Part shown: in pieces, positions 1-9,424 of the stretch
Layout: each line of letters begins with the position of its first letter
Numbering within the stretch: the stretch's first letter is position 1
Assembly (NCBI GenBank): GCA_023436715.1
Contig: JAEZIJ010000233.1
Location: 1-64,000, forward strand
DNA length: 64,000 nucleotides
Direction: 5' to 3'
From: Acidobacteriota bacterium
GTDB taxonomy: Bacteria; Acidobacteriota; Terriglobia; Bryobacterales; Bryobacteraceae
Position numbers and translations under genes: made by a program
Notes under the pieces: generated by a model
Seen by the model: only the letters and a program-made list of their open reading frames with translations
Databases searched by the model: none
What the model was told of the DNA's origin: nothing

Positions 1-1
1 T

Positions 2-127
2 GAAAGCCGGGCTTGGAATCGGCAGACGAATCGCGATCGCATCAAGATCAACTGGAAGTTCGATCGCAGAGCCGCTCGTCGCAAGTTCGGCTACAAAAGG
101 AATCCTTTCACGCGGTCAGAGACCTAG
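2..127 (+). pseudogene. C-terminal remnant of an IS630-like transposase (partial)
   Basis: An open frame enters from the left window edge and ends at TAG 125-127. It encodes about 41 residues including AWNRQTNRD, INWKFDRRAARRKFGY and a final TRSET. The W-N-x-R-x-N and INW-F-x4-AR-KFGY pattern is the usual tail of one group of IS630-family transposases. Whether the gene is intact to the left cannot be seen. Two further IS630-type fragments lie at 19.8 and 42.4 kb but are of a different subgroup. The family call rests on a short tail only. Confidence 0.5.
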
Positions 128-429
128 CATTCGCGGCTTAAGCTGCTTCAGGAATTTGTTCCTCGGCGCCCCCTGCGTGCCTTCTTGCCCGAAAATATAA
201 CACAACCGTCAGGAAACCCGACCAGATGGGCGCGACCCTTCCTGGACAGCTGCCATTCTAGTAGGACCTGGCGGCTTGAAACTGCATGGTTCCCCTGGGC
301 GTCCATCCTCTCAGAGGGGAACAAGACGCGGCCGGCTGCCCGGTGTTACGGATCGAGATCCGGTGTGCGGGAAGTCCGTAGGAGTCTGAACACAACGAGG
401 GGTCTGACAAGTCTGCCCGCGAGATGCAG
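128..429. other. intergenic, no gene seen
   Basis: About 300 bases between the transposase remnant and the GH15 pseudogene. No open frame with recognisable protein content, no clear inverted terminal repeat and no convincing promoter was seen. Confidence 0.4.
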
Positions 430-2279
430 TGAGTAGCGGCCGATTCGTGATTACGCCATCATCGGCGATGGGCACACCGCTGCTTTGGTTTCCACTGATG
501 GCTCAATCGACTGGTGCTGCTGGCCAAGGTTCGACAGCGGCGCCGTCTTCTGCAGCATTCTGGATGCCGGTAAGGGCGGCTACTTTCAGATTGCCCCCGC
601 GCACCGCTACGCAGCCTCCCGGTCCTACGCCGGCGAAACAAATGTGCTCGAAAGCCTGTTCAAGACGGATGATTACACCTTCCGCCTCACCGACTTCATG
701 CCGATAGTAGAGCGAGCCGAAGGACCGCGCGGCGGGAACCTCGATCCGAGCCACCGCATCCTGCGCCTCGTCGAGGGTGTCCGCGGCACAAGCAGGGTAA
801 ACATCGCCTTCCGCCCGAGTTTCAACTACGCAGAAGCGAAGACCGAAATTCAGGCCCACGCCGCCGGCGCCGGCGCGCGGGCCAACGGCGAACAGTTGAC
901 GCTGTCCTGTCCGTCCGAGTTCCGCCTCGACGAATCCGGCACTGCGTGTGCCACTCTCGACCTGACCGAGGGCGAACGGATCTGGATCGCGCTCGCGTAT
1001 TCCCAAGGTCCAAATGCTACCGATTCCGCAGTCAACAGGGCGGACTGCGATCTTGAACGGACCCTTCGCTTCTGGAACGAGTGGATCGGCGCCTGTCGTT
1101 ACGACGGGCCGTACCTCGATGCCGTCCGGCGCAGCGCCCTTGCCCTGAAAATGCTGATCTACTCGCCGTCGGGCTCGATCGTCGCGGCGCCCACCACCTC
1201 GCTGCCCGAAGAGATCGGCGGGGCGCGCAACTGGGATTACAGGTTCCCTGGCTCCGTGATTCCGGTCTGATCATCGAGGCGCTGGAACACATCGGCTACT
1301 ACGATGAAGCCCTGAACTTTTTCAACTGGCTTGAGAACCTGGACCTGCAGAATCACGGCAAGGTCCAGATCATGTATACCATCGATGGCCGCGCGGACCT
1401 GCCTGAACACTCGCTCGATCACCTCGGGGGGTATCGCCGTTCCAGCCCCGTGCGTGTCGGCAACGCCGCCAGCAACCACGTTCAACTCGATGTCTACGGG
1501 GAGGTGCTCGACGCGGCTTACATTTGCTACCACCACATGAGGAAGCAGATGAACGACCGCGCATGGAAGATGTTTTCGCAGCTTGCCGACGGCGCGGCCG
1601 CTCACTGGGGAGAGGACGACCGTAGCATCTGGGAAATGCGCGGCAAGCCGCAGCCTTACTTCTACTCGAAGCTGCTGTGCTGGGTGGCGCTGGACCGTGC
1701 AATACGGCTCGCAAACGAGTTCCACCTGCCCGCGAACATCGACCGTTGGCGGACCGAGGCCGCAAAACTGCGCCAGGCCATACTGGAGCGCGGCTACAAC
1801 GAAGAGGTGGGAGCCTTCACTCAGGCGTTTGGCTCAAAGTCGCTGGACGCGTCCTCCATGGCCGTGCCGCGTGTGGGTTTCCTGCCCGCAGACGATCCGC
1901 GTGTAATCTCCACGATGGAGAGAATCCGTGAGCAACTCAGCGCCAACGGGCTGGTTTACAGGTACCTCGTGGGTGACGACCTCCCCGGCAGCGAAGGCGC
2001 GTTCACATCGTGCACTTTCTGGTTGATCGATAACCTGGCGCGTTTGGGCCGCGCGGAACAAGCGCGAGAACTGTTCGAGCGCGTCGTACATTTTTCAACA
2101 ACCTCGGCCTGCTCTCCGAGCAGATCGACCCCGCGGGCGCGGAGCTGCTCGGCAACTATCCCCAAGGCTTCACACACCTGGCGTTGATCCGCGCAGCCGT
2201 CAAGATCGGTAAAGCCGAATCGGATCAGAGGTGCGGCGAGACAGTTGTCTCCGGGCAATCCGGTCGGGGTGCGAGGTGA
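430..2279 (+). pseudogene. GH15 glucoamylase/trehalase-like hydrolase, three frameshifts
   Basis: The conserved order of a glycoside hydrolase family 15 protein can be read only by changing frame three times. The N-terminal signature IRDYAIIGDGHTAALVS is in one frame from about 443, but a TAG at 434 in that frame separates it from the likely GTG start at 430, so a base seems lost near 438. The frame breaks again near 1249, where GGARNWDYRF should continue as PWLRDSG. It breaks a third time near 2090, after ELFERV, where FFNNLGLLSEQIDPAG continues to TGA 2277-2279. With corrections the product would be about 615 aa, normal for the family. The family hydrolyses alpha-glucosidic bonds. This copy cannot be made as one chain, so it is a decaying gene unless the sequence has errors. 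Confidence 0.75.
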
Positions 2280-2423
2280 GTGTATGCGCAGCAATCCGTG
2301 CGCCTGCGGTCTGAGTCCAAGCTGGACTGCATCCGCATGTAACTCTCTCAAAACACTCCTAACTTGCCTGTAAATGATTGTTCAAATTCTTGTATGATAC
2401 AAGCAAGACAGGGGGGGGACCGC

Positions 2424-4172
2424 ATGCCTAAAACCGCATCGGATATTCTCATCGAAACCATACACGACTGGGGCGTTGATGTAGTCTTCGGAGTCCCAGG
2501 CGATGGCATAGACGGAATCATGGAGGCGTTGCGCACGCACCAGGACACCGTCCGCTTCATTCACACCCGCCACGAAGAGGCCGCGGCCTTCATGGCCTGC
2601 GCCTATGCCAAGTACACGGGCAAACTGGGCTGCTGCCTCGGGACTTCCGGTCCCGGCGGCCTGCACCTGATCAACGGCCTGTACGACGCCAAGCTGGATA
2701 ATCAGCCGGTCCTCGCCCTGACCGGCCTGCAGTATCACGACGTCATCGGAACACACACCCAGCAGGATGTGGCGCTGGACCGGGTGTTCATGGACGTTTG
2801 CGTCTATAACGAACGCATCATGGGCAAGACCCACGTGGAGAACGTGGCCGACCTGGCGTGCCGCGAGGCGCTCTCCTACCGCGGCGTTGCGCACATCACA
2901 ATTCCTATCGATTTCCAGTCGATGGAGGCGGACGCGCGCTCCCGCCGCAACGTCCCGCACCACACCTCTGATGTGCTGGCGCTCGGCGCCCGGCTGCCCA
3001 ACCGGGGCGACGTACAACGTGCAGCCGACGTTCTCAACAAAGGAAAAAGGATAGCCATCCTGGCCGGCGCAGGGGCGATCGGCGCCACGGACCAACTCGA
3101 GCGGGCAGCCGAGATGCTCGGCGCTCCGATCATTAAGGCCCTGCTCGGCAGGCAGGTCGTGCCGGACGACAGCCCATACACGACCGGCTGCATAGGACTG
3201 CTCGGGACCAAACCGTCGCAGGAGGCAATGGAAAACTGCGACACGCTGCTGATCGTCGGATCGTCGTTTCCTTATATCGAGTTCCTTCCGAAGCCGGGCC
3301 AGGCGCGGGGCGTGCAGATCGACGTGAACCCGACCCGGATCGGGCTACGATACCCGGTCGAGGTCGGCGTAGTCGGCGACGCTACCCGCAGCCTGACGGA
3401 GCTTCTCCCACTGCTTAAGCGCAACAAGCACCGCGGCTTCCTGGAGGAAGCGCAGGCGGGCATGAGGGACTGGTGGAAGCTGATGGAACAGCGCGGCACC
3501 CGCGAAGACAAGCCGATGAAGCCCCAGGTGGTGGCCTGGGAATTGGGTAAGCGGCTTCCGAATAACGCGATTATCTCCTGCGATTCGGGCACCATCGCCA
3601 CATGGTGGGCGCGCCAGATCCCCGTAAAGCGCGGGCAGATGCACTCGCTCTCCGGCACGCTGGCCACCATGGCGCCCGGGCTGCCATACACAATCGCCGC
3701 GCAGATTGCATACCCCAACCGGCCCTGCTTCGCCTTTGTCGGGGACGGGGGCTTTTCCATGTTGATGGCCGAGTTCTCCACTGCGGTCAAGTACAACCTG
3801 CCGATCAAGGTCATTATCCTGACCAATAACGTGCTGGGCCAGATCCGCTGGGAACAGATGGTGCTGCTCGGGAACCCCGAGTACGGTGTCGATTTCAAGC
3901 CCATCGACTTCGCGGCGTTCGCCCGCGCATGCGGCGGCACCGGTTTCACTGTTGACGACCCGGCCGACTGCGGCGGTGTACTCGACCGCGCTCTTGTCAC
4001 CCCCGGTCCGGTAATCATCGACGCCATCGTCGATCCATTTGAACCGCCGATGCCGCCGAAGATCACGACGAAGCAGGCGGCGCGGTTTGCGGAATCGCTC
4101 GTTCGCGGTGAACCGTACCGCGGCAAGATCAGCCTGACCGTCGCCGAAGACAAGGTCAAGGAACTGATATAG
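2424..4172 (+). CDS. thiamine-diphosphate enzyme, pyruvate oxidase/acetolactate synthase-like
   Basis: A 582-residue ThDP-dependent enzyme with all three domains of the POX/AHAS superfamily. The Pyr domain has the catalytic Glu in HTRHEEAAAFMA (about residue 50) and TSGPGGLHLINGLYDAK. The central Rossmann domain has AILAGAGA. The PP domain has the ThDP/Mg motif GDGGFSM with the later N-N of ILTNNVLGQIRWEQ. ATG 2424 follows a very purine-rich run (AGGGGGGGGACC) and was chosen over an upstream TTG at 2364. Members act on pyruvate or related 2-oxoacids, and the exact substrate cannot be told. The neighbouring enolase-superfamily and FAD/Fe-S genes suggest sugar-acid or lactate/pyruvate metabolism. 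The gene is intact although both outer neighbours are broken. Confidence 0.85.
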   Translation: MPKTASDILIETIHDWGVDVVFGVPGDGIDGIMEALRTHQDTVRFIHTRHEEAAAFMACAYAKYTGKLGCCLGTSGPGGLHLINGLYDAKLDNQPVLALTGLQYHDVIGTHTQQDVALDRVFMDVCVYNERIMGKTHVENVADLACREALSYRGVAHITIPIDFQSMEADARSRRNVPHHTSDVLALGARLPNRGDVQRAADVLNKGKRIAILAGAGAIGATDQLERAAEMLGAPIIKALLGRQVVPDDSPYTTGCIGLLGTKPSQEAMENCDTLLIVGSSFPYIEFLPKPGQARGVQIDVNPTRIGLRYPVEVGVVGDATRSLTELLPLLKRNKHRGFLEEAQAGMRDWWKLMEQRGTREDKPMKPQVVAWELGKRLPNNAIISCDSGTIATWWARQIPVKRGQMHSLSGTLATMAPGLPYTIAAQIAYPNRPCFAFVGDGGFSMLMAEFSTAVKYNLPIKVIILTNNVLGQIRWEQMVLLGNPEYGVDFKPIDFAAFARACGGTGFTVDDPADCGGVLDRALVTPGPVIIDAIVDPFEPPMPPKITTKQAARFAESLVRGEPYRGKISLTVAEDKVKELI

Positions 4173-4180
4173 GGTAATGG

Positions 4181-4227
4181 CCGCTCCCTTGCGGTCGCGG
4201 CTCGGTTTCGTGGCGGCAAGGGAGCGG
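4181..4227. repeat. inverted repeat, possible terminator or REP-like element
   Basis: A perfect 12-base inverted repeat (CCGCTCCCTTGC 4181-4192 and GCAAGGGAGCGG 4216-4227) encloses a 23-base loop. It begins 8 bases after the ThDP enzyme stop. No T-run follows, so it may be a REP-like element rather than a terminator. The first arm plus loop start recur at 7868-7892 (CCGCTCCCTTGCGG-y-x-GCGGCTCGG pattern). Confidence 0.6.
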
Positions 4228-4237
4228 TCTGGCATGC

Positions 4238-5344
4238 ATGAAACCCGAAGTCCGAATCGAGTGGCTGAAAGTGTCTGCCTACACCGTGCCCACTGACTTT
4301 CCGGAATCGGATGGCACTTACGCGTGGGATAAAACAACCCTCGTACTCGTGGAAGCCGGAGCCGGCGGCCATACCGGCCTCGGCTACACTTACTCGCACA
4401 CCGCGGCTGCTCACCTGATCGAAGATAAACTCGCGAGCACTATAACGGGACGTGACGCTTTCGACGTGCGGTCGGCCTGGGCGTCGATGGTCTACGAGGT
4501 GCGCAACATCGGCCGGCCCGGCATCGCCTCATCAGCCATTGCCGCTGTCGATATCGCGCTCTGGGACCTCAAGGCGCGTCTGCTCGGGGTTCCCCTGCTC
4601 AAGCTGTTCGGAGCCGCGCACGAGAGCGTGCAGGCCTATGGCAGCGGCGGCTTCACCTCCTACTCCATCGAGCAGCTCCAAAGGCAGCTTGCGGGTTGGG
4701 TGGAACAGGGGATGAAAAGCGTGAAGATGAAGGTCGGCACGCACCCCGAGCAGGATGTCGCCCGCGCCCGTGCCGCCCGCGAGGCGATCGGCCCCGGGGT
4801 TAACCTCTTCGTTGATGCCAATGGCGCATACAGCCGCAAGCAGGCGCTTGAAAAAGCCCTCGCGTTCGCGGATTTGAACATCACCTGGTTCGAAGAACCT
4901 GTCTCCTCTGACGATCTTGCCGGGCTGCGGCTCATTCGGAACCGCGCCCCGGCCGGAATGGATATCGCCGCGGGAGAGTACGGCTGGGATCTGCCGTACT
5001 TCCGCCGGATGGCCGAGACCGGCGCGGTCGATGTTCTTCAGGCCGACTGCACGCGCTGCGCGGGGTTCACGGAATGGCTCAGGGCAGGCGCGCTCGCCGC
5101 CGCCCACTCCGTCCGCTACTCCGCCCACACCGCCCCTTCCCTCCACGCGCACGTCTCCTGTGTCGTGCTCCCCATGTACAACATCGAGTACTTCCACGAT
5201 CACGTGCGGATCGAACACATGCTCTTCGATGGCGCTTTGACTGCCATCGGCGGCATGTTGCATCCCGACCTGTCGCGGCCCGGAGTGGGGCTCGAACTCA
5301 AGAGACAGGATGCAGAGAAGTACAAAGTTTACGAATCGAGTTGA
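4238..5344 (+). CDS. enolase-superfamily (mandelate racemase/muconate lactonizing) enzyme
   Basis: A 368-residue protein with the two-domain enolase-superfamily layout. The N-terminal capping domain (about 1-125) is followed by a TIM barrel with the KxK base motif in SVKMKVG (about 162), the metal ligands Asp in VDANGAYS (about 195), Glu in WFEEP (about 221) and Glu in AAGEYG (about 247), then QADCTRCAGFTE and the His region YSAHTAPSLHAH. These residues fit a sugar-acid dehydratase or racemase; the exact substrate is not predictable. Start ATG 4238 is 10 bases after the inverted repeat. The FAD/Fe-S gene follows 9 bases downstream, so the two were probably one operon. The cluster context suggests aldonic-acid breakdown. 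Confidence 0.85.
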   Translation: MKPEVRIEWLKVSAYTVPTDFPESDGTYAWDKTTLVLVEAGAGGHTGLGYTYSHTAAAHLIEDKLASTITGRDAFDVRSAWASMVYEVRNIGRPGIASSAIAAVDIALWDLKARLLGVPLLKLFGAAHESVQAYGSGGFTSYSIEQLQRQLAGWVEQGMKSVKMKVGTHPEQDVARARAAREAIGPGVNLFVDANGAYSRKQALEKALAFADLNITWFEEPVSSDDLAGLRLIRNRAPAGMDIAAGEYGWDLPYFRRMAETGAVDVLQADCTRCAGFTEWLRAGALAAAHSVRYSAHTAPSLHAHVSCVVLPMYNIEYFHDHVRIEHMLFDGALTAIGGMLHPDLSRPGVGLELKRQDAEKYKVYESS

Positions 5345-5353
5345 GGAGGATCT

Positions 5354-7170
5354 ATGGCGAGTCTGGTACAAGTGCCGGGAATGAAGGCTGAAATCCCGAC
5401 CCCGTCGCGCCACCGGCGCGGAGATACACAGCCCGGCTATGCGAAGGATCTGGCGGCAGAACTGAGCCCGAAGATCGAGGGCGAGGTTCGGTTTGACGAC
5501 GGCAGCCGCGCGCTGTACTCGACCGACGGATCCAACTACCGCCAGGCACCGATCGGCATTGTGGTCCCCCGCTCTATCGAGGACATCATCCAGACGATGG
5601 CCAAGTGCCGTGAGTACGGCGCTCCCATCCTGGCGCGCGGGGGCGGCACAAGTCTCACCGGGAACTGCTGCAATGTGGCGGTCGTGATCGATCACTCAAA
5701 GTACATGCGCGACGTGCTGGACCTCGATTCCCGGAAGAAGGAGGCTCGCGTGCAGCCCGGCGTGGTGCTCGACGATCTGCGTAACCGGGCCGAACAGTAT
5801 CACCTGACCTTCGCGCCGGACCCGGCAACTCACAGCCATAACACGCTCGGCGGCATGCTCGGCAACAATTCCTGCGGCATACATTCCGTAATGGCCGGCA
5901 AGACGGAAGAAAACACCATCGAACTGGACGTCCTGACCTATGACGGCCTCCGCATGCGTGTGGGCAAGACCAGCGACGAGGAACTCGAGCGCATTATCCG
6001 CGAAGGCGGCCGCCGCGGGGAAATCTACGCGGGGATGAAGCGCATCGTGGACAAACACGCCGACCTGATCCGTGCGCGGTATCCCAAGATCCCGCGCCGT
6101 GTATCGGGTTACAACCTGCCGTCGCTGCTGCCCGAGAACGGCTTTGATATGGCCAAGTTCCTCGTGGGCTCCGAGTGTACGCTCGTCTACATCCTCGAAG
6201 CCACGCTGCGACTGGTCTACAGCCCGCCAGCGCGCACACTGCTCGTGCTCGGTTATCCCACCATTTACGAAGTCGCGGACCACGTGATGGAAGTTCTCGA
6301 ATCCCGCCCGCTTGCGCTTGAGGGCGTCGATCAGCGCCTCGCCGAAAACATGAAGAAAAAGGGTCTGAATCTGGAGGATATACAGTACTTGCCGGAGGGT
6401 GGGGGCTGGCTGTACCTGGAGTTCGGCGGCGAAAACAAGAAAGAGGCGGACGGCCGCGCCCGCGAGCTGATGGCAAAGCTCACCAAACAGCGCCATTCCC
6501 CGACGATGCGGCTCTACGACGACAAGGCGAGAGAGGACCGAGCCTGGGAAATACGCGAGTCCGGCCTGGGCGCCATCTTTTTCCCGATCTCGATGACGGC
6601 AATCGCCTCACCCAGCAGACCTTCACGCTTGGCGAGTTCCTTCAGAACAAGGCGGAGCGCTACGTCCCGCCGCCGCTTTGGCGCAAGGCGGAAGTTCATG
6701 TCCATTGCCAGCACAACGCCCTCATGCGATTCAAAGCGGAGGACGCCCTGCTCACGCGCATGGGGCTGAACTACAACCTGCTCGATTCGGGCTGTTGCGG
6801 CATGGCCGGCAGCTTCGGGTTCGAACCTGACAAGTACGACATCTCTATCAAATGCGGCGAGCGCGTGCTGCTGCCCGCCGTGAGGAAAGCCGAACCGGAT
6901 ACCCTCATCATCGCCGACGGGTTTAGCTGTAAGACGCAAATCTCGGAAACCACGAACCGGCACGCGCTGCACCTGGCCCAGATCTTGCAAATGGCCAAGC
7001 GAGAGGGACGCGAAGGCCCGAAGGACAAGTACCCTGAGCGCCGCTACCTGCAGCCGGAAGTCACAAACGGGAAGGCGGGGCCGACTGCGGCGCAAATCGG
7101 ACTCGCAGCCGGAGCGGCCCTTGCGGGAGGAGCGCTGCTTCTCGCGCTCACAAATCGCAATCGTTCGTAA
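5354..7170 (+). pseudogene. FAD-linked oxidase / Fe-S oxidoreductase fusion with internal deletion
   Basis: The N-terminal 400 residues are a complete FAD_binding_4 domain of the glycolate/D-lactate dehydrogenase type: VPRSIEDIIQTM, ILARGGGTSLTG, HNTLGGMLGNNSCG and the AWEIRESGLGA strand. Right after GLGA (about 6570) the reading changes to another frame that gives NLFPDL-like text, then GEFLQNKAERYVPPPL, VHCHC-type HVHCQHNALM, and LLDSGCCGMAGSFGFE. These are the second half of the C-terminal Fe-S (CCG) domain. Intact fusions of this family are near 950-1000 aa, and here roughly 400 aa between the two points are missing. A hydrophobic tail (AAQIGLAAGAALAGGALL) ends at 7170. The protein cannot work as made. 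The RBS AGGAGG precedes ATG 5354. Confidence 0.8.
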
Positions 7171-7181
7171 GGAGAAGGTCA

Positions 7182-7723
7182 ATGCCAATAGATGGGAACT
7201 CCGCCTGGTGGACGCGTTCGCTGGCTGGCATGGTGGGCGGCGCGGCAGGCACGGCCGCAATGGATCTCTATATGAAGGTCACTCGCCGGGCCGTGGGCGG
7301 CCAGCACCGGCAGCAACGACCGCGCACGCACGACGTTTCATTGATCGGCCGCAAAAGCACAAGGAAAGCGAATCGGCAACAGCCGCGATCGGCCGTCTCG
7401 CTTATGAATCAATAAAGCACCGCGAGCCGGACCCAAGCACGCAAGCCAAGCTCAGCGAAGCCGTACACTGGGCGTATGGCGTGAGCCAAGGCGCTTTGTA
7501 CGGTCTCCTGCACGGCCGTGCCGGGAAGGTCAATATCCCCGGAGGGCTCGCGTACGGCGCGGCCCTGTGGCTCATTGGCGATGAAATCGCCATACCGCTG
7601 CTCGGGCTCGCCGAAGGGCCGAGAGCCTTCCCAGCCGGGCTGCATGCCGAGACGCTCGGAGCCCACCTCGTCTACGGCGTGGCCACCGCCGCCGCAACAC
7701 ACCTTGTGGAGCGTATCATATGA
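7182..7723 (+). pseudogene. DUF1440-like inner-membrane protein, one frameshift
   Basis: ATG 7182 follows a good RBS (AAGGAG). The frame reads NSAWWTRSLAGMVGGAAGTAAMDLYMK, then loses sense near 7300. The plus-frame ending at TGA 7721-7723 carries the rest: ESATAAIGRLAYES, LSEAVHWAYGVSQGALYG, GGLAYGAALWLIGDE and GAHLVYGVATAAATHLVERI. Together they match the four-helix DUF1440/YagU-type family of small membrane proteins of unknown role. One indel separates the two parts, so it is called a pseudogene. It lies 11 bases after the FAD/Fe-S gene and probably belonged to the same transcript. Confidence 0.6.
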
Positions 7724-7751
7724 AAATCCTCTCAGTTGAAGAGTCGGCCAC

Positions 7752-7802
7752 GGGCCACGCATGCGTGGCCCCTACGAAGACTCGCGTGTTCCTGTAGGGG
7801 CC
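7752..7802. repeat. nested inverted repeats after the DUF1440 gene
   Basis: GGGCCACGC (7752-7760), AT, then GCGTGGCCC (7763-7771) form a perfect 9-base hairpin. The overlapping GGCCCCTAC (7767-7775) pairs with GTAGGGGCC (7794-7802). The two stems exclude each other. No T-run follows. The element may act as a transcription end or be a dispersed repeat. Confidence 0.5.
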
Positions 7803-7867
7803 GGGATTTACATCACCTTTGGTGGCCCGCAGACCATGAGGATCACAGGGTGTGCCCGCTAGCCAAA

Positions 7868-7892
7868 CCGCTCCCTTGCGGCTGCGGCTCGG
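7868..7892 (+). repeat. second copy of a REP-like word
   Basis: Twenty-five bases beginning CCGCTCCCTTGCGG and ending GCGGCTCGG match 4181-4205 at all but about one position. Here the second stem arm is missing. The copies flank the decayed catabolic cluster. Confidence 0.5.
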
Positions 7893-7915
7893 CTCCCCAT
7901 TCCCGAGAACAGCGA

Positions 7916-8187
7916 CTACTCCGAATGAGCTCGCAACTGATCGGTGACAGTGTATTCGCCTCTCGATGGCGGAAAAGTGCCGTTCGGAGTTCCAATCAGT
8001 TCTGGCCCGGTCGTGCCCGGAACCACGAAGTCGATAATGGCAACGTCAACACGCTCGCGGAGCCGCTCGAAGGTCCGCCCCCCTCGTCTCGACCCACAAA
8101 TGCCGTGTGGCCCGCTGCGGTAAGAATCGCCTGAAGTTGGCTCACGAACGTCCGGTCTTCGTCCACGATCACAGCTTTTGCTGGCAT
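7916..8187 (-). pseudogene. response-regulator receiver domain fragment, frameshifted
   Basis: On the minus strand ATG 8185-8187 opens KAVIVDEDRTFVSQLQAILTAAGH, the acidic pocket and helix 1 of a CheY-type receiver. After FVGRDEGG the frame must change to read RTFERLRERVDVAIIDFVVPGTTGPELIG, which contains the phospho-acceptor Asp strand. It ends at TAG 7916-7918 without the rest of the receiver or any output domain. It is a relic of a two-component regulator with no partner kinase nearby. Confidence 0.55.
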
Positions 8188-8275
8188 TGGTTCCCGTTGG
8201 TTGCGAATATGAACCTGAGTCTTTTCTGGATCAACTCGACAATCGAGCGGCTCACGGTGGCGGCTCGACGCACCC

Positions 8276-8655
8276 GTGGTGAACCTGCTGGCATTCACAT
8301 CGGATGTAGAAGCTGGCGGGCCTCTCAACGACACTGGCGACCTCTACCGCTATTTCGACTGCACCGAGGAAGCCGAGTTCCTCTATTCGTGCGTGCGGCG
8401 GACGGTTGAGGATGATTGGCCCCATGAGATCGAGTACCTGCGCCAGCATGACGAGGCAATCCACAGGATCATGCGGTCGAGATGCCGGATCGTCTCGCCG
8501 GGAACCTGGTCATGTTCATTCGCAAGAACAAAGGCGCTCCGCCCAAGAACCGCCGCGAGCATGAGTTCAAGGCGTTACGGGACGATGAAGTCGCCTTGAT
8601 CGAAGGCATTGTACGCGACACATTCGAGGGATTCGAAGACAAGCCAGCCTGCTAG
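8276..8655 (+). pseudogene. Fic-family-like protein C-terminal fragment, frameshifted
   Basis: The text NLLAFTSDVEAGGPLNDT, LYRYFDCTEEAEFLY and DWPHEIEYLRQHDEAI is followed, after a one-base frame change near 8470, by VEMPDRLAGNLVMFIRKNKG and EFKALRDDEVALIEGIV, ending at TAG 8653-8655. The MPDR-x9-FIR-NxG and L-DEE-type ending resembles the C-terminus of Fic/DOC-type proteins as I recall them. The Fic core HPFxxGNGR is absent. Family assignment is from memory of that tail only. Confidence 0.45.
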
Positions 8656-9026
8656 CCTGTTGCACGGCCCGCGATGGCAAGCCGTGTAGGTCGCGGGCGA
8701 TTATTCGCCTTAGCTGAAGCAATGTTCCGGGCCTGCTCCTGCCGCTCTCTTTTCCACTCGGCGCGGTTGGCAAGGTTTCGAATCTGGAAACTATTGTCCG
8801 GTAGTTTGTCTCGATGAGTCGCAGACAGGCGCGCCAGCGGCTGATCGCCGACCTGCTCAAGGTGCTCGATATCGAACACGAGAAGTCTGCCGCGCAGATG
8901 AGACAGGAACCCGGCTTATGAGTCTTGCGTCACACTATCTCGTCTCCGCGTACGACTGGCAACGCGTCACCTTGACCCGGATTCGGACGCTCTCCGCTGC
9001 TGAAGGCGGCGCGTAAATGGCGACCT
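8656..9026. other. gene-poor stretch with two tiny overlapping open frames
   Basis: No recognisable gene. Two very short plus-strand frames, 8814-8921 (35 aa, starts MSRRQARQRLIADLL) and 8918-9016 (32 aa), are joined by an ATGA overlap. That is a coupling style of real genes, but neither has a recognisable product or good RBS, so they are not called as CDS. Confidence 0.3.
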
Positions 9027-9310
9027 TCACTTCGATCCGTTCGCCGCTGTTCTCGCTTTCATGCGGTCGAATCTCTCGTGTCGCCCGACTGCCTGCGAGT
9101 AGTGCGGATTCTTAACCTCGATCCACGAACTCGGCTCGCTGCACGTCCCGTTCTTCAATTTCGCGACGATCCCTTCCAGGTCCTGCTCGCAAACGGCGCG
9201 GAAGAGCGCGCCCCCGTCGTTTTCGATATGGCTCAATAGAGCAAACGGCAAGGTTGCGGCGGCACGATCCGGCGCAGGATGCACTTCCGTTCGATGAGCG
9301 GCTCCCCACG
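9027..9310 (-). pseudogene. ATP-dependent DNA ligase C-terminal fragment
   Basis: Minus-strand text PLIERKCILRRIVPPQPCRLLY in one frame continues, after a one-base loss (CTC TAT TGA instead of TAT TTG AGC), as SHIENDGGALFRAVCEQDLEGIVAK and WIEVKNPHYSQAVGRHE. This is the end of the adenylation domain of LigD/LigC-type ATP-dependent ligases, including ligase motif V (EGIVAK) and the W-K-KN-YSQ strand. The catalytic Lys region and the OB-fold are missing, so it is a dead fragment. Confidence 0.6.
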
Positions 9311-9424
9311 CGAACTTGTGATAGTTCCGAAGAGCGCACACACGAACGGCCCTCATTGATGCGGCGTCCTTTGTACTTCAGGAGGAATGCGGCATCAAGT
9401 TACGCGCGGCCGCCTCTCGATCGA

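Noticed and set aside
503..1006. Long minus-strand open frames over GH15 and many other genes
   Set aside because: Mirror frames of high-GC coding DNA. Low-complexity Arg/Ala/Pro-rich products without motifs.
8814..9016. Two tiny overlapping open frames (35 and 32 aa) with ATGA coupling
   Set aside because: No RBS, no family, and they lie in a zone of gene fragments. Likely chance.
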